Source of the DNA: Haplomitrium mnioides
Taxonomy: Eukaryota > Marchantiophyta > Haplomitriopsida > Calobryales
NCBI GenBank assembly: GCA_049999725.1
Contig: JBNGIS010004247.1
Coordinates: 366,697-430,696 of the forward strand
Direction of reading: 5' to 3'
DNA length: 64,000 nt
The position numbers were made by a program, and so were the translations under genes. Below the pieces are notes generated by a model. The model worked only from the letters and a program-made list of their open reading frames with translations, was not told the DNA's origin and searched no databases. Below are positions 34,265 to 45,603 of this stretch, one piece after another (the stretch's first letter is position 1; every line of letters begins with the position of its first letter).

Positions 34265-35575
34265 AACATTAGCATTTGTCCTTGTAAGGGAAAGGTCCTT
34301 GGTATATCTCATTGCTTGCAGAAAACCCGGAGAGGCAGAGAAAGATGCCCAAGATAATTGGGAATGGCAGCTGACCAGATTGGATGAAGATGTTGAGGCC
34401 TGAAGAGAAGCAATAGAAGGGATAGACAAGTTTAAACCTCCAGCAGCCAAAGAAAAAGAAGTTCTCAAAGAAGAAGAGGAGGCCAATGTGGTTAATGTAG
34501 TTAGTGAAGTGATGGAGGATCTTATGGCAAAGGCAGTCTTCCAACTCCAAGGGAACAAGGTGAGAAGTTCACAAGGAAGAAATAGTGCCAGCAAAAGAAC
34601 TCGTTGTCCTAGAAGCGCAAAGATGAAGAAGAAGGAAATGTAAGGGAAGGGAAGATGGTTGAAGAACTATTGTGGGATAGTTCATTTGACAATCCACCCA
34701 AGATTCACAGCAAAGGAAAACGTGTTTTAAAAGAGCTTGACACAGAGTTAGATAACCATGACTGGGAAAAACTATACCACGAATTGAAGAGGAGAATTAA
34801 GATAAAGGAAACCCAACTTGAGAATGAAGTACTAGAGGAGTTTTTCACTAGTAAGCTCCTTCAGGAATCCATGACGTTAGCTCACCGACAAAAAGTGATG
34901 GCTGCATATGCCCAAGTGGCATGATTAAGTAAGTGAATTGCTTCCATGGAGGATGAAAGGACTAGATGAGAGAAGGCCTTTTGTATTGAGGAGAAGAAAG
35001 TGGCAAAGTTTGCTAAGATGGTAAGAGGGGAGTAGGAGAGAGTCTGATATATGGAGAAGAAATGGGCAAGAGCTGAGTGTGAACTAATTCGAAAGAATTT
35101 CTTGATGAGCCAAATGTAGATGCAATTGCAATCGTTTGACAAGTAAAAGCAAAAGTGGATGCAGATCTATTAGATAATGCAGAAAACTCAATTGGAGGAA
35201 GCGAAGAGAACTACATTTCTACAATCAAAGTTTGGAGCTTGGCAACAAGATTCATTAGAGAAAGAGAAGAGGGAGTTTTCCAAGGATTTTTTCAAGCAAC
35301 ACGCAATGCTACAAGCCTGAAACAAATTTGGACTAAGGTGCAAAAAAATCAATTTGATTGAGTCAATAAGACTACACATTGTCTTATTTATGACATAGGC
35401 CATGCAGACCAAGAGGTTTGTACATAGAGTGGAGTATAACACAAGACCGAGATGAGATGGTGGTCTTGGAGGAGCAAAGATTCAAAGAAACATCTCAAGA
35501 GATGATTGAGAGTAAAGTATTGGAGACTCAAAGAGATAATAACACAATGAAGCCTTTGGGATTATAGGCCATATA
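34265..35575 (+). pseudogene. Decayed coiled-coil ORF, unrecognised
   Basis: Frame 3 from 34,269 reads ERSLVYLIACRKPGE, NWEWQLTRLDEDVEA, then Lys/Glu-rich helices. After a frame change near 34,640, frame 2 runs from 34,655 (open for 90 codons: DWEKLYHELKRRIKIKE, EVLEEFFTSKLLQ) to about 35,450, with stops at TGA, TAG and TAA that fit former Trp, Arg or Gln codons. Heptad-like charged helices rich in Trp, Lys and Glu dominate. No domain was recognised; it may be an accessory ORF of a transposable element or a captured host gene. Confidence 0.4.
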
Positions 35576-37325
35576 CGTTTATCATATGAAGTAGTTAGAT
35601 ATCTTGTCATTTCATGACGGAAAGTATTGATTTATTTGTGTAAAAGTCTACGTAGGACTCTAAACTGAGTGTGTCTAACCTTTTTATTAGCAAAGCCCTT
35701 TCCGAAACAAGTTTTTTGAGTGTTTTTTATTAAGATTCTTTCTCATATCAAAGTGCTTTCATAAACTCTTGAAGTGTGAGTACTTGTGTGGTAATGCTTA
35801 TCTCCAAGAATTGAGTTTATGGTTTTTGGATGTTTAATTGTTAAGCTTCAAAGTGGATTAAACTAGATAATCGTTTCATGAAGAAAATGGTAAGTAAATG
35901 TGTTTTAAATATCATGAAAAAGAACTCAATTTTATTCACAAACATCCCACAGATATTCAAAGGTTCTTTGTTCACTAAGAGTATAGCATCTTAGAGCCTA
36001 ATTCAGAGAGGACTCAAAAGAAGGGAAGTAAGAGAGATTAGAGACCCACAAAAAGAGTTGATCAAGACAGAGAAGAGCTTGAGTTGATCCTAAGGCCTAC
36101 ATGATCAATTGGAGAGTAAGAGCCTTGTTAAATAAGTGTATGGGCTAGGCAAGGTGTGAGGAACACCGATCTTGCAAATTGACGGATAGGTACACTTGGG
36201 TTTTAGTCAATGGACTAAAATTTGTCACATCCAATCAAGGAAATCGCTCAAGGTAAAGATCTTTAATCCAAAATCATCAATTGCAACTAAGAGTGTGTGT
36301 GTGTGAGAGAGAGAGTACAAGAAAAGAGACCGAAAAGTGTTCTTACCTTTTTATTCTATAAGGAAATTAGCGGATTTCTTGAGAGTAGCAAAAGATTAAA
36401 GAAGTTGCATCATTGTTAGAATTAGTAGAAGAGAGATTGAACGTGGAGGCAGAATTAGGAGCTTCTGAGGTTTTTGAGAGGAATTTATAAAGTTCTATAT
36501 CAAACTCGTGTTGAGCTCTGGTGAGTCACCAAAGTTATTGAGGAAGAGAAGAATTGTAGTTCAAATATTGAAATTGGAAGGAGTCCAACAAATTAAGGAA
36601 GTCTAATTAATTCTATAGGACCGAGGGTCAAGCTTCGAAGTGAAAAACGGCTTTGGACGACATATTATCGAAATCCCTTCTAATCATCGATTGGCGGAAA
36701 AGTTTTTAATAACTTCAACTAAGTTGTTCTATAGAGGGATAGTCAACTTGTTAGATAAGATGGAGGTCAATGAGAGGATTCAACTTCCCTTTTGAAATAA
36801 CATCGAACAATGTCAAAATGGTTCATTCTTGCTATTTAAGAAATTTGTTGTTGATCTCACATGTCTTTTTGGAAAGAGTATGATGTTTTTGTTTTCATGC
36901 ACAAAAGTCTTACTAGATTCAAAATTGAGAATTTGAAATCCGATTTGGGGAGAGCATCCAATATTATTGTTGGAAGTGAAGATATTGGTGAGAAAAATAT
37001 CTCCGTTAATATAAAACACTACTTCCTCAAGTGAAAGAGCTTGAAAAAAAGGATGAATCGTGTATTTTAGGATTCACCTTATCACTACATAGATTTTGAC
37101 ATTGTTGCAAGGGAGGTGTGTAGATTTTGTGGCGGCAATATTTGCAAAGATCACAAATTAATATTGCATATGAATTCAAGTCAAAAGAGCTAAGACCTTC
37201 AGAAGAAATATATTTTCATAATTGATTTTTGTGAACTGTGCGAGAGATTGTGGCTAGGATAAGACAAATGAGAAATTATTAGAAAATTAACCAGATCCCA
37301 ATCCCCAAAAAACAAGATAAACAAT
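35576..37325. other. Unassigned stretch, possible LTR or leader of element J
   Basis: No coding frame stands out. A (GT)n(GA)n microsatellite lies near 36,292-36,315. The stretch immediately precedes a plus-strand gag relic, so it may be the LTR and leader of that element, but no second LTR copy was found. Confidence 0.35.
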
Positions 37326-38090
37326 TTGTATCATTCATCTTCAATTTCATCCCCGAGTTATAAAGAAAGTACTCCACCTAGATTGTCAAGAGGAGGTAGA
37401 GGAAGACTTTCTATACCTATTCTTCTTGTTTTGATGGCTGCTCCAATAAAGACCCAACTACAATATACCAATTTCATTGGAAACAAAAATAGAGATGCTA
37501 TTGATTCCTTTATGGATCAATTCAAATTCATTTAGGTAGCAAATGGAAAAGATATGGAAGTCAATTGATTGAGAATTTGGCTAAGATTTCTTACTCATTT
37601 GGCCCAAAAATGGTTGGCATCATTGGAGATGGCGTCAAAAGCTACATATCCACTATTGAAAGCAACATTTCAAAAATATTTCCAAGATGTTAGCTATGAA
37701 TCTCAAATGATGGTGAATTTCCTTCAAATTAAAAGAACCAAATGGAGGACTTTGAAGAAGTTTACTCAAGCAATAAAATGTCTTGGTTCTAAGTTGGATC
37801 TTCCACCTGGAAATTTTTCATGATTGAGACCTTTAGCAAAGGAGTTTTTAAATCAATAGAGAGATATTGCAAGTATTAGAAGCTTGTATGTTTTCAAGAT
37901 ATTATTGATGCAAGGGAGACTTTTGAATTATCAAGCCAAAATATTGAATCAAAGGCATGAACATCCTTCATACTTGTGAATAAGATGAAAAGAAAAATGG
38001 AAGATTTTGAGGAGGAATTGCATAGTTCTTTAGAATCCAATTTGATACAAATGACTCAGTTAAAATGGAGTTTGATTTACAAGTAGATGC
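37326..38090 (+). pseudogene. Gag relic (element J)
   Basis: The frame starting at 37,326 and its continuation after one TAG and a frame change read FIGNKNRDAIDSFMDQFKFI, LRFLTHLAQKWLASLEMAS and LLKATFQKYFQDVSYE, the W/LA...W...L...F pattern of plant retrotransposon Gag. A charged tail (KMKRKMEDFEEELH) follows near 37,980. The CACTA element begins at 38,147, which probably cut this element in two. Confidence 0.6.
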
Positions 38091-38623
38091 TTAGATAAAA
38101 AAATCCTTCATTAAGATCAAAAAAGCTAAAATCCACACTTAGCAACCACTACTTTGAACTAAGAACAAGCTACTCAAAACATGAATCTTTTTTGTTTTTA
38201 GGAAAATTGTGATTTTTTAGTTTAAAAGACACAAAAATCAAGGTTATTTAAAAAAACCAAAAGTACATGAGTTTTTGAGGTTTAATTTTGGTCGTTTCAA
38301 CAAGCATTAGAAAGTGAGAGTCACTTTTGTTATGCAAAATCCAACTATATTATTGGTTTTCATGAAAATATTTGAAAACTCGAATTTGACAAAAAATATA
38401 AAAATTATGGTAAATTTTCACTAAAAATTTGCATTTATCATTGATTACAATTCAAAGCCTAAAATTTGAAATACACATCACAAGAACTATTTTGAAATAT
38501 GTTTGATTGCACAAACTCTAGGCGCGTCTAGACATGGTGCTCTTTGAAACATTTTCTTTGGAAAAAAATTTCAAAACATAAAGAAAAAGCTCAAGGAGAC
38601 TAGAAGTTAAGGGAATGAGTTTG

Positions 38624-38909
38624 CAATCGTAAACACAAAAATGAAGAAAATGAAGCATTGCATGGATTTAGGAGCCTTATTTTAAAGTTCAAGCAAGAAA
38701 GAAGCTTTCACTTGTANNNNNNNNNNNNNNNNNNNNNNNNNNNNNNNNNNNNNNNNNNNNNNNNNNNNNNNNNNNNNNNNNNNNNNNNNNNNNNNNNNNN
38801 NNNNNNNNNNNNNNNNCAATCGTAAACACAAAAATGAAGAAAATGAAGCATTGCATGGATTTAGGAGCCTTATTTTAAAGTTCAAGCAAGAAAGAAGCTT
38901 TCACTTGTA
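38624..38909. other. 100-N gap flanked by identical 93-bp ends (assembly artefact)
   Basis: The 93 bases at 38,624-38,716 are repeated at 38,817-38,909 on either side of the Ns. The true sequence is probably continuous with one copy only. Confidence 0.9.
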
Positions 38910-39234
38910 GTTGAAAATCTATGCATGCAAAAGTTAACGTGGGCTTAAAAAAAGGTTTCAGCATTGAAAAATATTTCATAATTCAATGAAGCATATACAC
39001 AAATGTATCATAGTTCACAATCAAAAAAGTCGTAGCTAAGGAGATTGAATTAAGATTGTAAACAAGAAACATCTCCAAGTTTTAAACATGATTCAACCAA
39101 ACAAAGGTCTCAAGAACTACAAAATAGTCTATGACTTGTGTACAAACTAAGTTGTAATCAGAAGTCTTTGTATGAAGAAGCTCGAGGGTTGTATATGAGA
39201 AGTAGAACTTGTGAAAGGCTTGGACTTCCACTCC

Positions 39235-39440
39235 AAAGTCTATGCTCGCATAGGAATCCAAGCTCAACATTTAAACACTCCACCCCAAAGTCTATGCGTG
39301 TATAGGAATCCGAACTCACCATCTGAACACTCCACAACAAAGATTGACAAGAACTTAGATTTTAGGTTTTGCATAAGATTTTTTGTACACATAACATTTC
39401 CACTTGCGAATCAAAGTCTATGGGTTCATAGGGTTCATAG
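39235..39440. repeat. Subterminal motif copies of CACTA copy 2
   Basis: Three spaced copies of ccaaagtctatgcNcgcataggaatcc-like sequence occur (about 39,230-39,256, 39,288-39,312 and 39,412-39,436). They are at the same distance from the terminus as the block at 1,800-2,110 in copy 1. Confidence 0.6.
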
Positions 39441-39574
39441 TTCTACCACCGAGGACACAGACTATAAACATTCTATTTTTTACAACAAACTCTACGCAGG
39501 CAAAAGATTTCAATTTCTAGTTCGGAATCTAAAAGTAAAACGAGTACAAAGCTCTACATTTGAGTCAAATCATG

Positions 39575-42120
39575 CTAAGGCTTAAGTAAGAACATTTGAT
39601 CGATTTGATCATGAGTATGGCCAACCATGAGAAATCCCACCTTGATTTTTTGAAAAATATTCTTGGCAATAAGGAGACTAAGATATCCAAACATGATAGA
39701 ATTCTTATTCTCTCGTGTTGTGTTGTCAAACTGAAGATACAAAGTTGGAGGCAACAATTTTTCAAAGTCATATAATATTTTGTTAAGCATAGTAACTGTC
39801 AAGTTAGAATCGCTTCTCAAGTTTTGGTACATTAAGAAGACCTTCGAACAAAGAGCATGATTCAAAATTAATGCACCAACAACATGCACACCCACCAAAC
39901 AATCTTTATCAATGTTTTGTGGTGGCGAAGGCTAGTGTGGAATAGCAGTTTTCTTTTGATCCATTCCATCAATGACAATTCCTAGTACTTTTGACCATCC
40001 ACATAACATTTTCTTTGATGGTTTGCAATTTTTGTTCTTTCTTTCATTTTTTGGTCACAATAAAGAAACACTCGTCGATTATATTTTACTACATTATCAT
40101 AAAGCATGAAGGATATAAAAGTAGTTCAATAAAATATATGTCAATACTTGTAGCTTCAAAACACAACCATAGGTGCCAAAAACATTAAAGTCGTCTTAAA
40201 TAAATGTTTGGATTCATAGAAGGGAAAGCTTTGTAAAAGATTAAAAATAAACTTTAGGTAATTTGAAAAAAAGAAAATTTGTTTCACTTAAAATAAACAA
40301 AAGTTTCAAAAAGAGAAAAACAAGATTTGCAAACAAAGGGTACCAAAACACATCCTCAGAGTGTTTAGGATGAGTAGAGACAACAACTAATTGTATGTGC
40401 GCATAGGACCAATACAACAACACCAATATCATGGCTTGTTGTGATTGTTGTCATGGTTGGTTTTAAGAGGAACAAGAACAAATCCTATGCGCGCATAGGA
40501 TTTGCAAACAACAAAAAAAAACTCTTGCTGTTGCTTTTTTTTAACAAAGGCTCTTCATTTAAAGGAACAAAACCAAAGCTTGTTGTAAGGTTAAGGTCAC
40601 CACAAAGAATGAGATTCATTTTCTCACTTTATTCGATTGCAGACAAGGTTTAAATTGAAACTTAAAAAACAACACACTCTATGTGAGTATAGACTCTCTT
40701 CTCACAACTCAACTTGCTAATAACTATTCGACTCTTCTTTGTTGAATAACTTAACAAAAAAATTATCATTTAGCTCTTAGTTGAGAAAAAAAACATCTCT
40801 AGAGCTAAGCTTTGAGTCTAGAAAAAAGAGCATGGATTAACCAAAGGTGTCAAAAGAAAAGAAAGTTTGTTACTTTTGTGGGACTCCAAGACAAAATTTT
40901 CTTGCAAAGATTTTATTTCTTCGCATGTTTCACAAACAACAAATCTATTGCGTTTTGGAATTTTTACATTTGGAAATTGAGTTTTCTAATGTTTTGTAAA
41001 ACCCAAGAAACTAAGAATACAATGGGGATCTTTCTCTTTCAAATACGTTGTGTAGTAGTCATAAACTTCTAATTTTGTAAAATTATCAAGCAAGTTATAA
41101 ACTTCGTGAGTGGGCGTTTTCTCGTTGTGTCCTTGGAAAAAATTATCCATCCACTCATGCACAAAAACTCCTTTAGTATATAGTTCTCTTTTTCCAAAAA
41201 TGCCTATAGAATCAATGCTTTTGAGATTTTGAATCATTTGGATTTTATTATTCCCTACTGCTAATATTAATTTGAAGGCTCTTTGACAGAAAAAGTTACT
41301 GCCAGGTAGTGTAATCTGAGTGTCAACATAAGAGTCTTTTCTTTGTATTCTCCAATGTAGTGTGATATCTCGATTCTTCATGCTTTGTTGAAAGTACATT
41401 TGTCTCTTAGTTTTCAAAACATTTGTCTTGCACAACGTTAAGCAATTATTTCAACAATAGAAACTCTCTTCAATTTAGAGGTTGACATTGGATCAAGCTT
41501 TTTCATCACAAAGCTCTCGTTATGATGGACTTTTCGTAAAGAATTTTCAAGCAAAGTGTTTACCCGTTTGGGTATCGGCCGAGACAAAGAATTCTTATAT
41601 TATGCTAGATGATTCAGTCCGTAGGCGAATCCAGCAATAGGAGATAATTCATCCTGAAGATCTTGATCATCATTGTAAACACTATTTGTTCCATCACAAA
41701 AAGTTTTCAAGAGATGAGGTTCTTCTTGAAGATTGAGAGAACTGCACCATTCCAAAATGGAATCTCGATCAACATATCGATTATAAGGAAAAAACATTTG
41801 TAACAAAATCAGTGCCCTTAGCGATAACTTCAAAGAAATGTTGATTGATTGAGACTCTTTGCTCGAATTGTTTCCCAAACTATCAACTAAAGACTCCTCC
41901 AAAAGAATTCGATTTGTTTCAGATGTCCCAATCTCCTTGCAAGGTGCAACTTGAAATGAAATCACTCGTTGTTTGAGTGGTGCTATTGTGAACAGGGATT
42001 CATCTCCAAAATTAAAATTGTTCAAAGATTGTATGTTTTTTGTGTTTTGAACAAGCACACTTTGATCATGAATATTAAAGTCGTCGTTAGATGAGGATGA
42101 AGAAAAGTCTACAACTCTCT
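39575..42120 (-). pseudogene. DUF7869-type putative transposase gene, decayed
   Basis: Reading the minus strand, the N-terminal part (42,058-41,600) is Ser/Asn-rich with SLKLSLRALILLQMFFP. The next piece (41,435-40,986) has FFCQRAFKLILAVGNNKIQ, KGVFVHEWMDNFF, TPTHEVYNLL and VYDYYTTYLKE. About 40,010-39,575 has VIDGMDQKKTAIPH, LPPTLYLQFDNTTRENKN and FLMVGHTHDQIDQMF. The DGMDQ, QFDN..REN and GHTH..ID motifs are the core signature I associate with DUF7869 proteins, widely viewed as transposon-derived. An AT-rich gap at 40,040-40,980 may be an intron. Frameshifts are present. Role inferred: mobilising the surrounding CACTA-ended element. Confidence 0.65.
40380..40510. repeat. Isolated TATGCGCGCATAG motif copies
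   Basis: Two copies (gtatgtgcgcataggacc and cctatgcgcgcataggattt) lie about 90 bp apart in the putative intron of the DUF7869-type gene. Confidence 0.6.
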
Positions 42121-42239
42121 AGAATTTATGTGTTGACCTTTTTTTTGCTAATCTGTTGGAATACTCAGAAGAATTATTCACCTTTGACCGCTTGAAGAGC
42201 AAGAAAGATCTTGTGTTGGATGAAGTTTGTTTCTTTAAT

Positions 42240-42375
42240 TCTCTACGAGCATTGGGTTCCCTCTTTGATCCATTGCATACAAGTTGCTCACTTGCTAATC
42301 AAATGCACGCATTGGATTCCCTCCTTGACTCTATGTGCGCATAGGGTTTAGTCACTAATCATATGCACGCATGGA
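42240..42375. repeat. Motif copies upstream of the DUF7869-type gene
   Basis: Copies such as tatgtgcgcatagggttt and atatgcacgcatggattt are spaced about 30-50 bp apart. They lie just 5' of the minus-strand gene, so they could overlap its promoter. Confidence 0.55.
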
Positions 42376-43079
42376 TTTCACCTTCTCAATATTTTTGAGT
42401 AGAGCTTTCTAATTCTACATAAGCCATCTTTTTCTCCAATATACTTGCCATCACACTTGATGCTTTTGGTACTCCATTGCTTAACTCTAAATAGTTGTGA
42501 TTTGAACAAATCTCAACCTACTTGCCAAAAGAAACACTTTTTTTTTAAGATGAATCTTGGAATTCTAACATCTTCTTCCCTTTAAAAACTCCACCCATTG
42601 AAAAGGCTCACTAAAAATCAGGTACTTCAAGAAACTATTTTAACAAATATTATGAACCTCTTACGGCTCAGTTAAAAGATGTGTTTTTCAAGAACTTTTT
42701 GCAAAACGACAAAAATAGGAACATTTTGTGAAGAAAATGAAAAAAAAATCAAAAGATGAAAACAAAAATGCTTTATATACTAATTTTGTTTCTGCACCAC
42801 ACTAACCTACATGTCAAGAGCTCCACAAATTAATTTTTAGTGAGAAAAGACAATTTTTTGAAATTTAGCTATAAAATGAGCATCAGTGGAAAGTTTCTTT
42901 CCATTGTTGTGATTTTATTTTCTGGTTTTTGTTTTTCTTGTCATCGACATTTTTGCATTTACTTGCTATTTTTCCTTTTCCAGCCTTTCGAGTTTTGTTC
43001 TTTTTTGTTCATTGGATTTTTCGCATCCAATTCTACTTGTTTCTACCATCTTGAAAACAGCATCACAAGGTAATGTTTC

Positions 43080-44930
43080 CAGACTTGCTCAATCAAAGCC
43101 TTACAGGTATTCAGATGTGATCAAAGCTCAAGAGCTTGAAAAACTAGAGTGGGATTAGCTTGTAAATTGTTGTTCCTTGAAAGACCTCGATCAACACCTT
43201 TACCTTTTTGATGGGGAAGGTGATAAAGTCAATTTGGGTCTTGTAGCTCAAAACACAGTGATCTGAGAAGGCAAAAAGCCAACATTGGGCTGCTTGTGTA
43301 TTCATAGAATGCGATTACCCTTATATTGCAAATCGCAAACAAATTTCTTTTTTCGAGATGAAGGAGAGGGACATTTTGGTCAAGCATCTTTAGGCGGCAA
43401 AGGAAGATGGCAAGGTAAATTTTTAAAACTCTTTTTCATTTGTTTTCTTTTTTGCTAACTCGAAACTCCCTGGTCCATGCGTGCATGGAGTCCTAGAGTC
43501 TGTGTACGTATGAACCCAAGAGTCCATGTGCGTATGGAGTTCAGGCACGTCTGGACCCGTGAGTCTAGGGGTGCATGGTCTCTTGGGTCCTTGTGTGCAA
43601 GGACTCTCAAGTCCATGCGCGAAGGGACGTTTGGGTCTAGGCGTGCACGGACTCCGGAACTCCATGCTCGTATGAAGTCCTAGGTCCACTGGCACAAGGA
43701 CTTCTTAGTCATTGCGCGCTTGGACTTGGAAGTCCATACGCACATGGACTTCCTAGTCCTTACGCAAGTAGACTCCCATGTCCAGCGCACATTGACTAGA
43801 GAGTCCTTGTGCGAGTGGACCTTGAACTCCATGCGCACATATTGTTCCGAGTTCATTCCCGCATGGACCTTGCAGTCCATGCGTATATGGACTACATTGT
43901 CTTTTTTCTTTCCATGAACACTTGCACTTGTTCTTAATCATTTTTTGTTTTGCTTTCAGTTTACTACGTTTCTAGCAGATTTTGTGGATTTCTACAAAAA
44001 ACGTGAAGCTCGTCAAACGTGATTTCATAAAGTTGGCCTTCCATATCAAAATTATGAACCCCAAATAGGGAGTTAATATTAAAAAAATAGTATTGCATTC
44101 GAGCATGACAACAATTTCAATTCATGCGACAGGTTCTTCAGCCAGAAAAAAAAAAGGAAGGAGGTGGAGCTAGTTGAAGCTCTAAAAAAGAAGAAACATG
44201 CGGTTCAGAAGAAAAAACATGTTCTTGTACTAGCTATTGAGGAGGAGCCAGCCCCCTCCGAATCTCCAGGAAGTTCGTCTTCAGCTGCCCCTTCGTCTTC
44301 ATCACCAACAGGTTGCGTACTTTTTAGGAATGGGAGTAGGTGGACCCTTGGAGAGTGTCTCAGGAAGATAAAAAAAAATAAGAGAGTCTACAATCCAGCG
44401 ATGTAGAGTCCAAGAAGAAACAATCACCATTCGGCTAAAGAACTTGAATCAGCCTAAACCTAGAATGGACAATTGGGGGCCTTTCTAAATTAGAAGGTTG
44501 AATAAAGATTTGTTGAGCTTTTGGCACAAAGAATGCTCACAATCAAATATGCGTATAGTTTTTTTATTGTTGTTGTTGACCCAAAGTGTGGGTTGAAGAA
44601 TAAGTCAGAGTTCGACATTTGGAACCCTAACAAGTATCACTACGAGATTGCATGAGGCAATCACAATGTTGCAACAAGGAAGCTTGTGAAAACAAAATAC
44701 AAAGCGAAGAATCTTGTGCTTTTGCTCTACAAGTGCTATGTGTATATGGGTCTTACAACAACAGGAGCTCGTATTTTTGCAACTGATGACAAATATGACC
44801 AGATGTACAAGTTGGAAACGACCTCAATTCAAAAGGTTAAATATTGGCATCAAAGGTTTGTGGAGAGTGGGATGGTGTCATCCCAGAAGTTGAAATGAGA
44901 ATTGGTGTTGGAAACTTTGGAGATCAAGCT
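43080..44930 (+). pseudogene. Divergent unknown ORF relic
   Basis: Protein-like pieces occur on the plus strand. About 43,066-43,410 reads SRLAQSKPYRYSDVIKAQELEKLEWDQLV and LYLFDGEGDKVNLGLVAQN, with a stop at TGA. 44,164-44,406 is a Lys-rich segment, a Ser/Ala/Pro-rich linker and GSRWTLGECLRKIKK. 44,686-44,901 reads KNLVLLLYKCYVYMG. A 24-bp minisatellite interrupts it at 43,474-43,899. It runs divergently from the DUF7869-type gene and could be the element's second protein. No family is recognised. Confidence 0.35.
43474..43899. repeat. 24-bp palindromic minisatellite, about 18 units
   Basis: The degenerate tandem unit of 24 bases has consensus TCCATGCGCGCATGGACTTCC followed by TAG. The inner CATGCGCGCATG is a 12-bp palindrome with two CpGs. 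Unit length is well kept (23-25 bp) while sequence varies, mostly by transitions in the CG core (for example gcgtgc, gtgcgt, gcgcac). Because 24 is a multiple of three, the array is open in several frames and gives spurious octapeptide-repeat ORFs. Confidence 0.9.
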
Positions 44931-45442
44931 CAAGTTCACACTTGAGAAGATAGTCACTTCTCCAAACAACTTGTTCCAACCTTGATTTCGAGGTGGCGAG
45001 CTCTAGGATCTACAACTAAGCATATTTTCAATGTAGGAGAAAAATACTCTTAAAGGCATGAAGCCAAAGGTCAAAAGATCTCTTAGGAAGGAGGACATGA
45101 AGCGGACAACTTGAAGGTCACTTCAAGGTCCTTGTGACGAAGTGAAAATTTTAGTTTTGAAGCGCATGGAAGCCGAAGAGCTTTCAATAGATGAAATGTC
45201 AAGCAGAGAGGCATAAAGATTTGGCAATGATGGTGAAAAACTTTTGTTTTGAAGTTTACCATAGTAGTTGGGAGGAAGCAAGAGAGGAGTACCCTCTCCA
45301 CACGGAGGAGTCCAAGATGTTGTATTTTATTCCAGTTTGAGAAGCTTTTGGTAAGTTTTTTTTTTCACTATACATTTATTTCTTTAGAGTTTCATTGAAT
45401 TTATTTTAAATTATCTTTGAGTATAATAAAAAACATTTTGAG

Positions 45443-45603
45443 TTCATGCGCGCATGGACTTTGAAGTCCTAGCGCGCCTCAACTTCTAAGTCCATGCGCG
45501 TGGATGGACTTCACAGTCCTTGCGCACTTGGACTTAATAGTCTATGCGCGCATGGATTGTACAATCCTTGCCTGCTTGGACCTTACAGTCCATTCACTTA
45601 AGG
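45443..45603. repeat. Second array of the same 24-bp repeat, about 6.5 units
   Basis: Units such as ttcatgcgcgcatggactttgaag and tctatgcgcgcatggattgtacaa follow each other at 24-26 bp. The consensus is the same as in the array at 43,474. Further single copies lie at about 46,185 and 46,240. Confidence 0.9.

Noticed and set aside
36292-36315. GT/GA microsatellite as a regulatory GAGA-type element
   Set aside because: A short simple repeat without neighbouring gene; no support for function.
43423-43695. Open frame encoding Pro/His/Arg-rich octapeptide repeats on the minus strand
   Set aside because: It is produced by the 24-bp tandem repeat, whose length is a multiple of three and which stays open in several frames on both strands.
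43474-43899. CRISPR-like regularly spaced array
   Set aside because: Units are directly tandem with no unique spacers, and the context is a plant transposon. It is a minisatellite.
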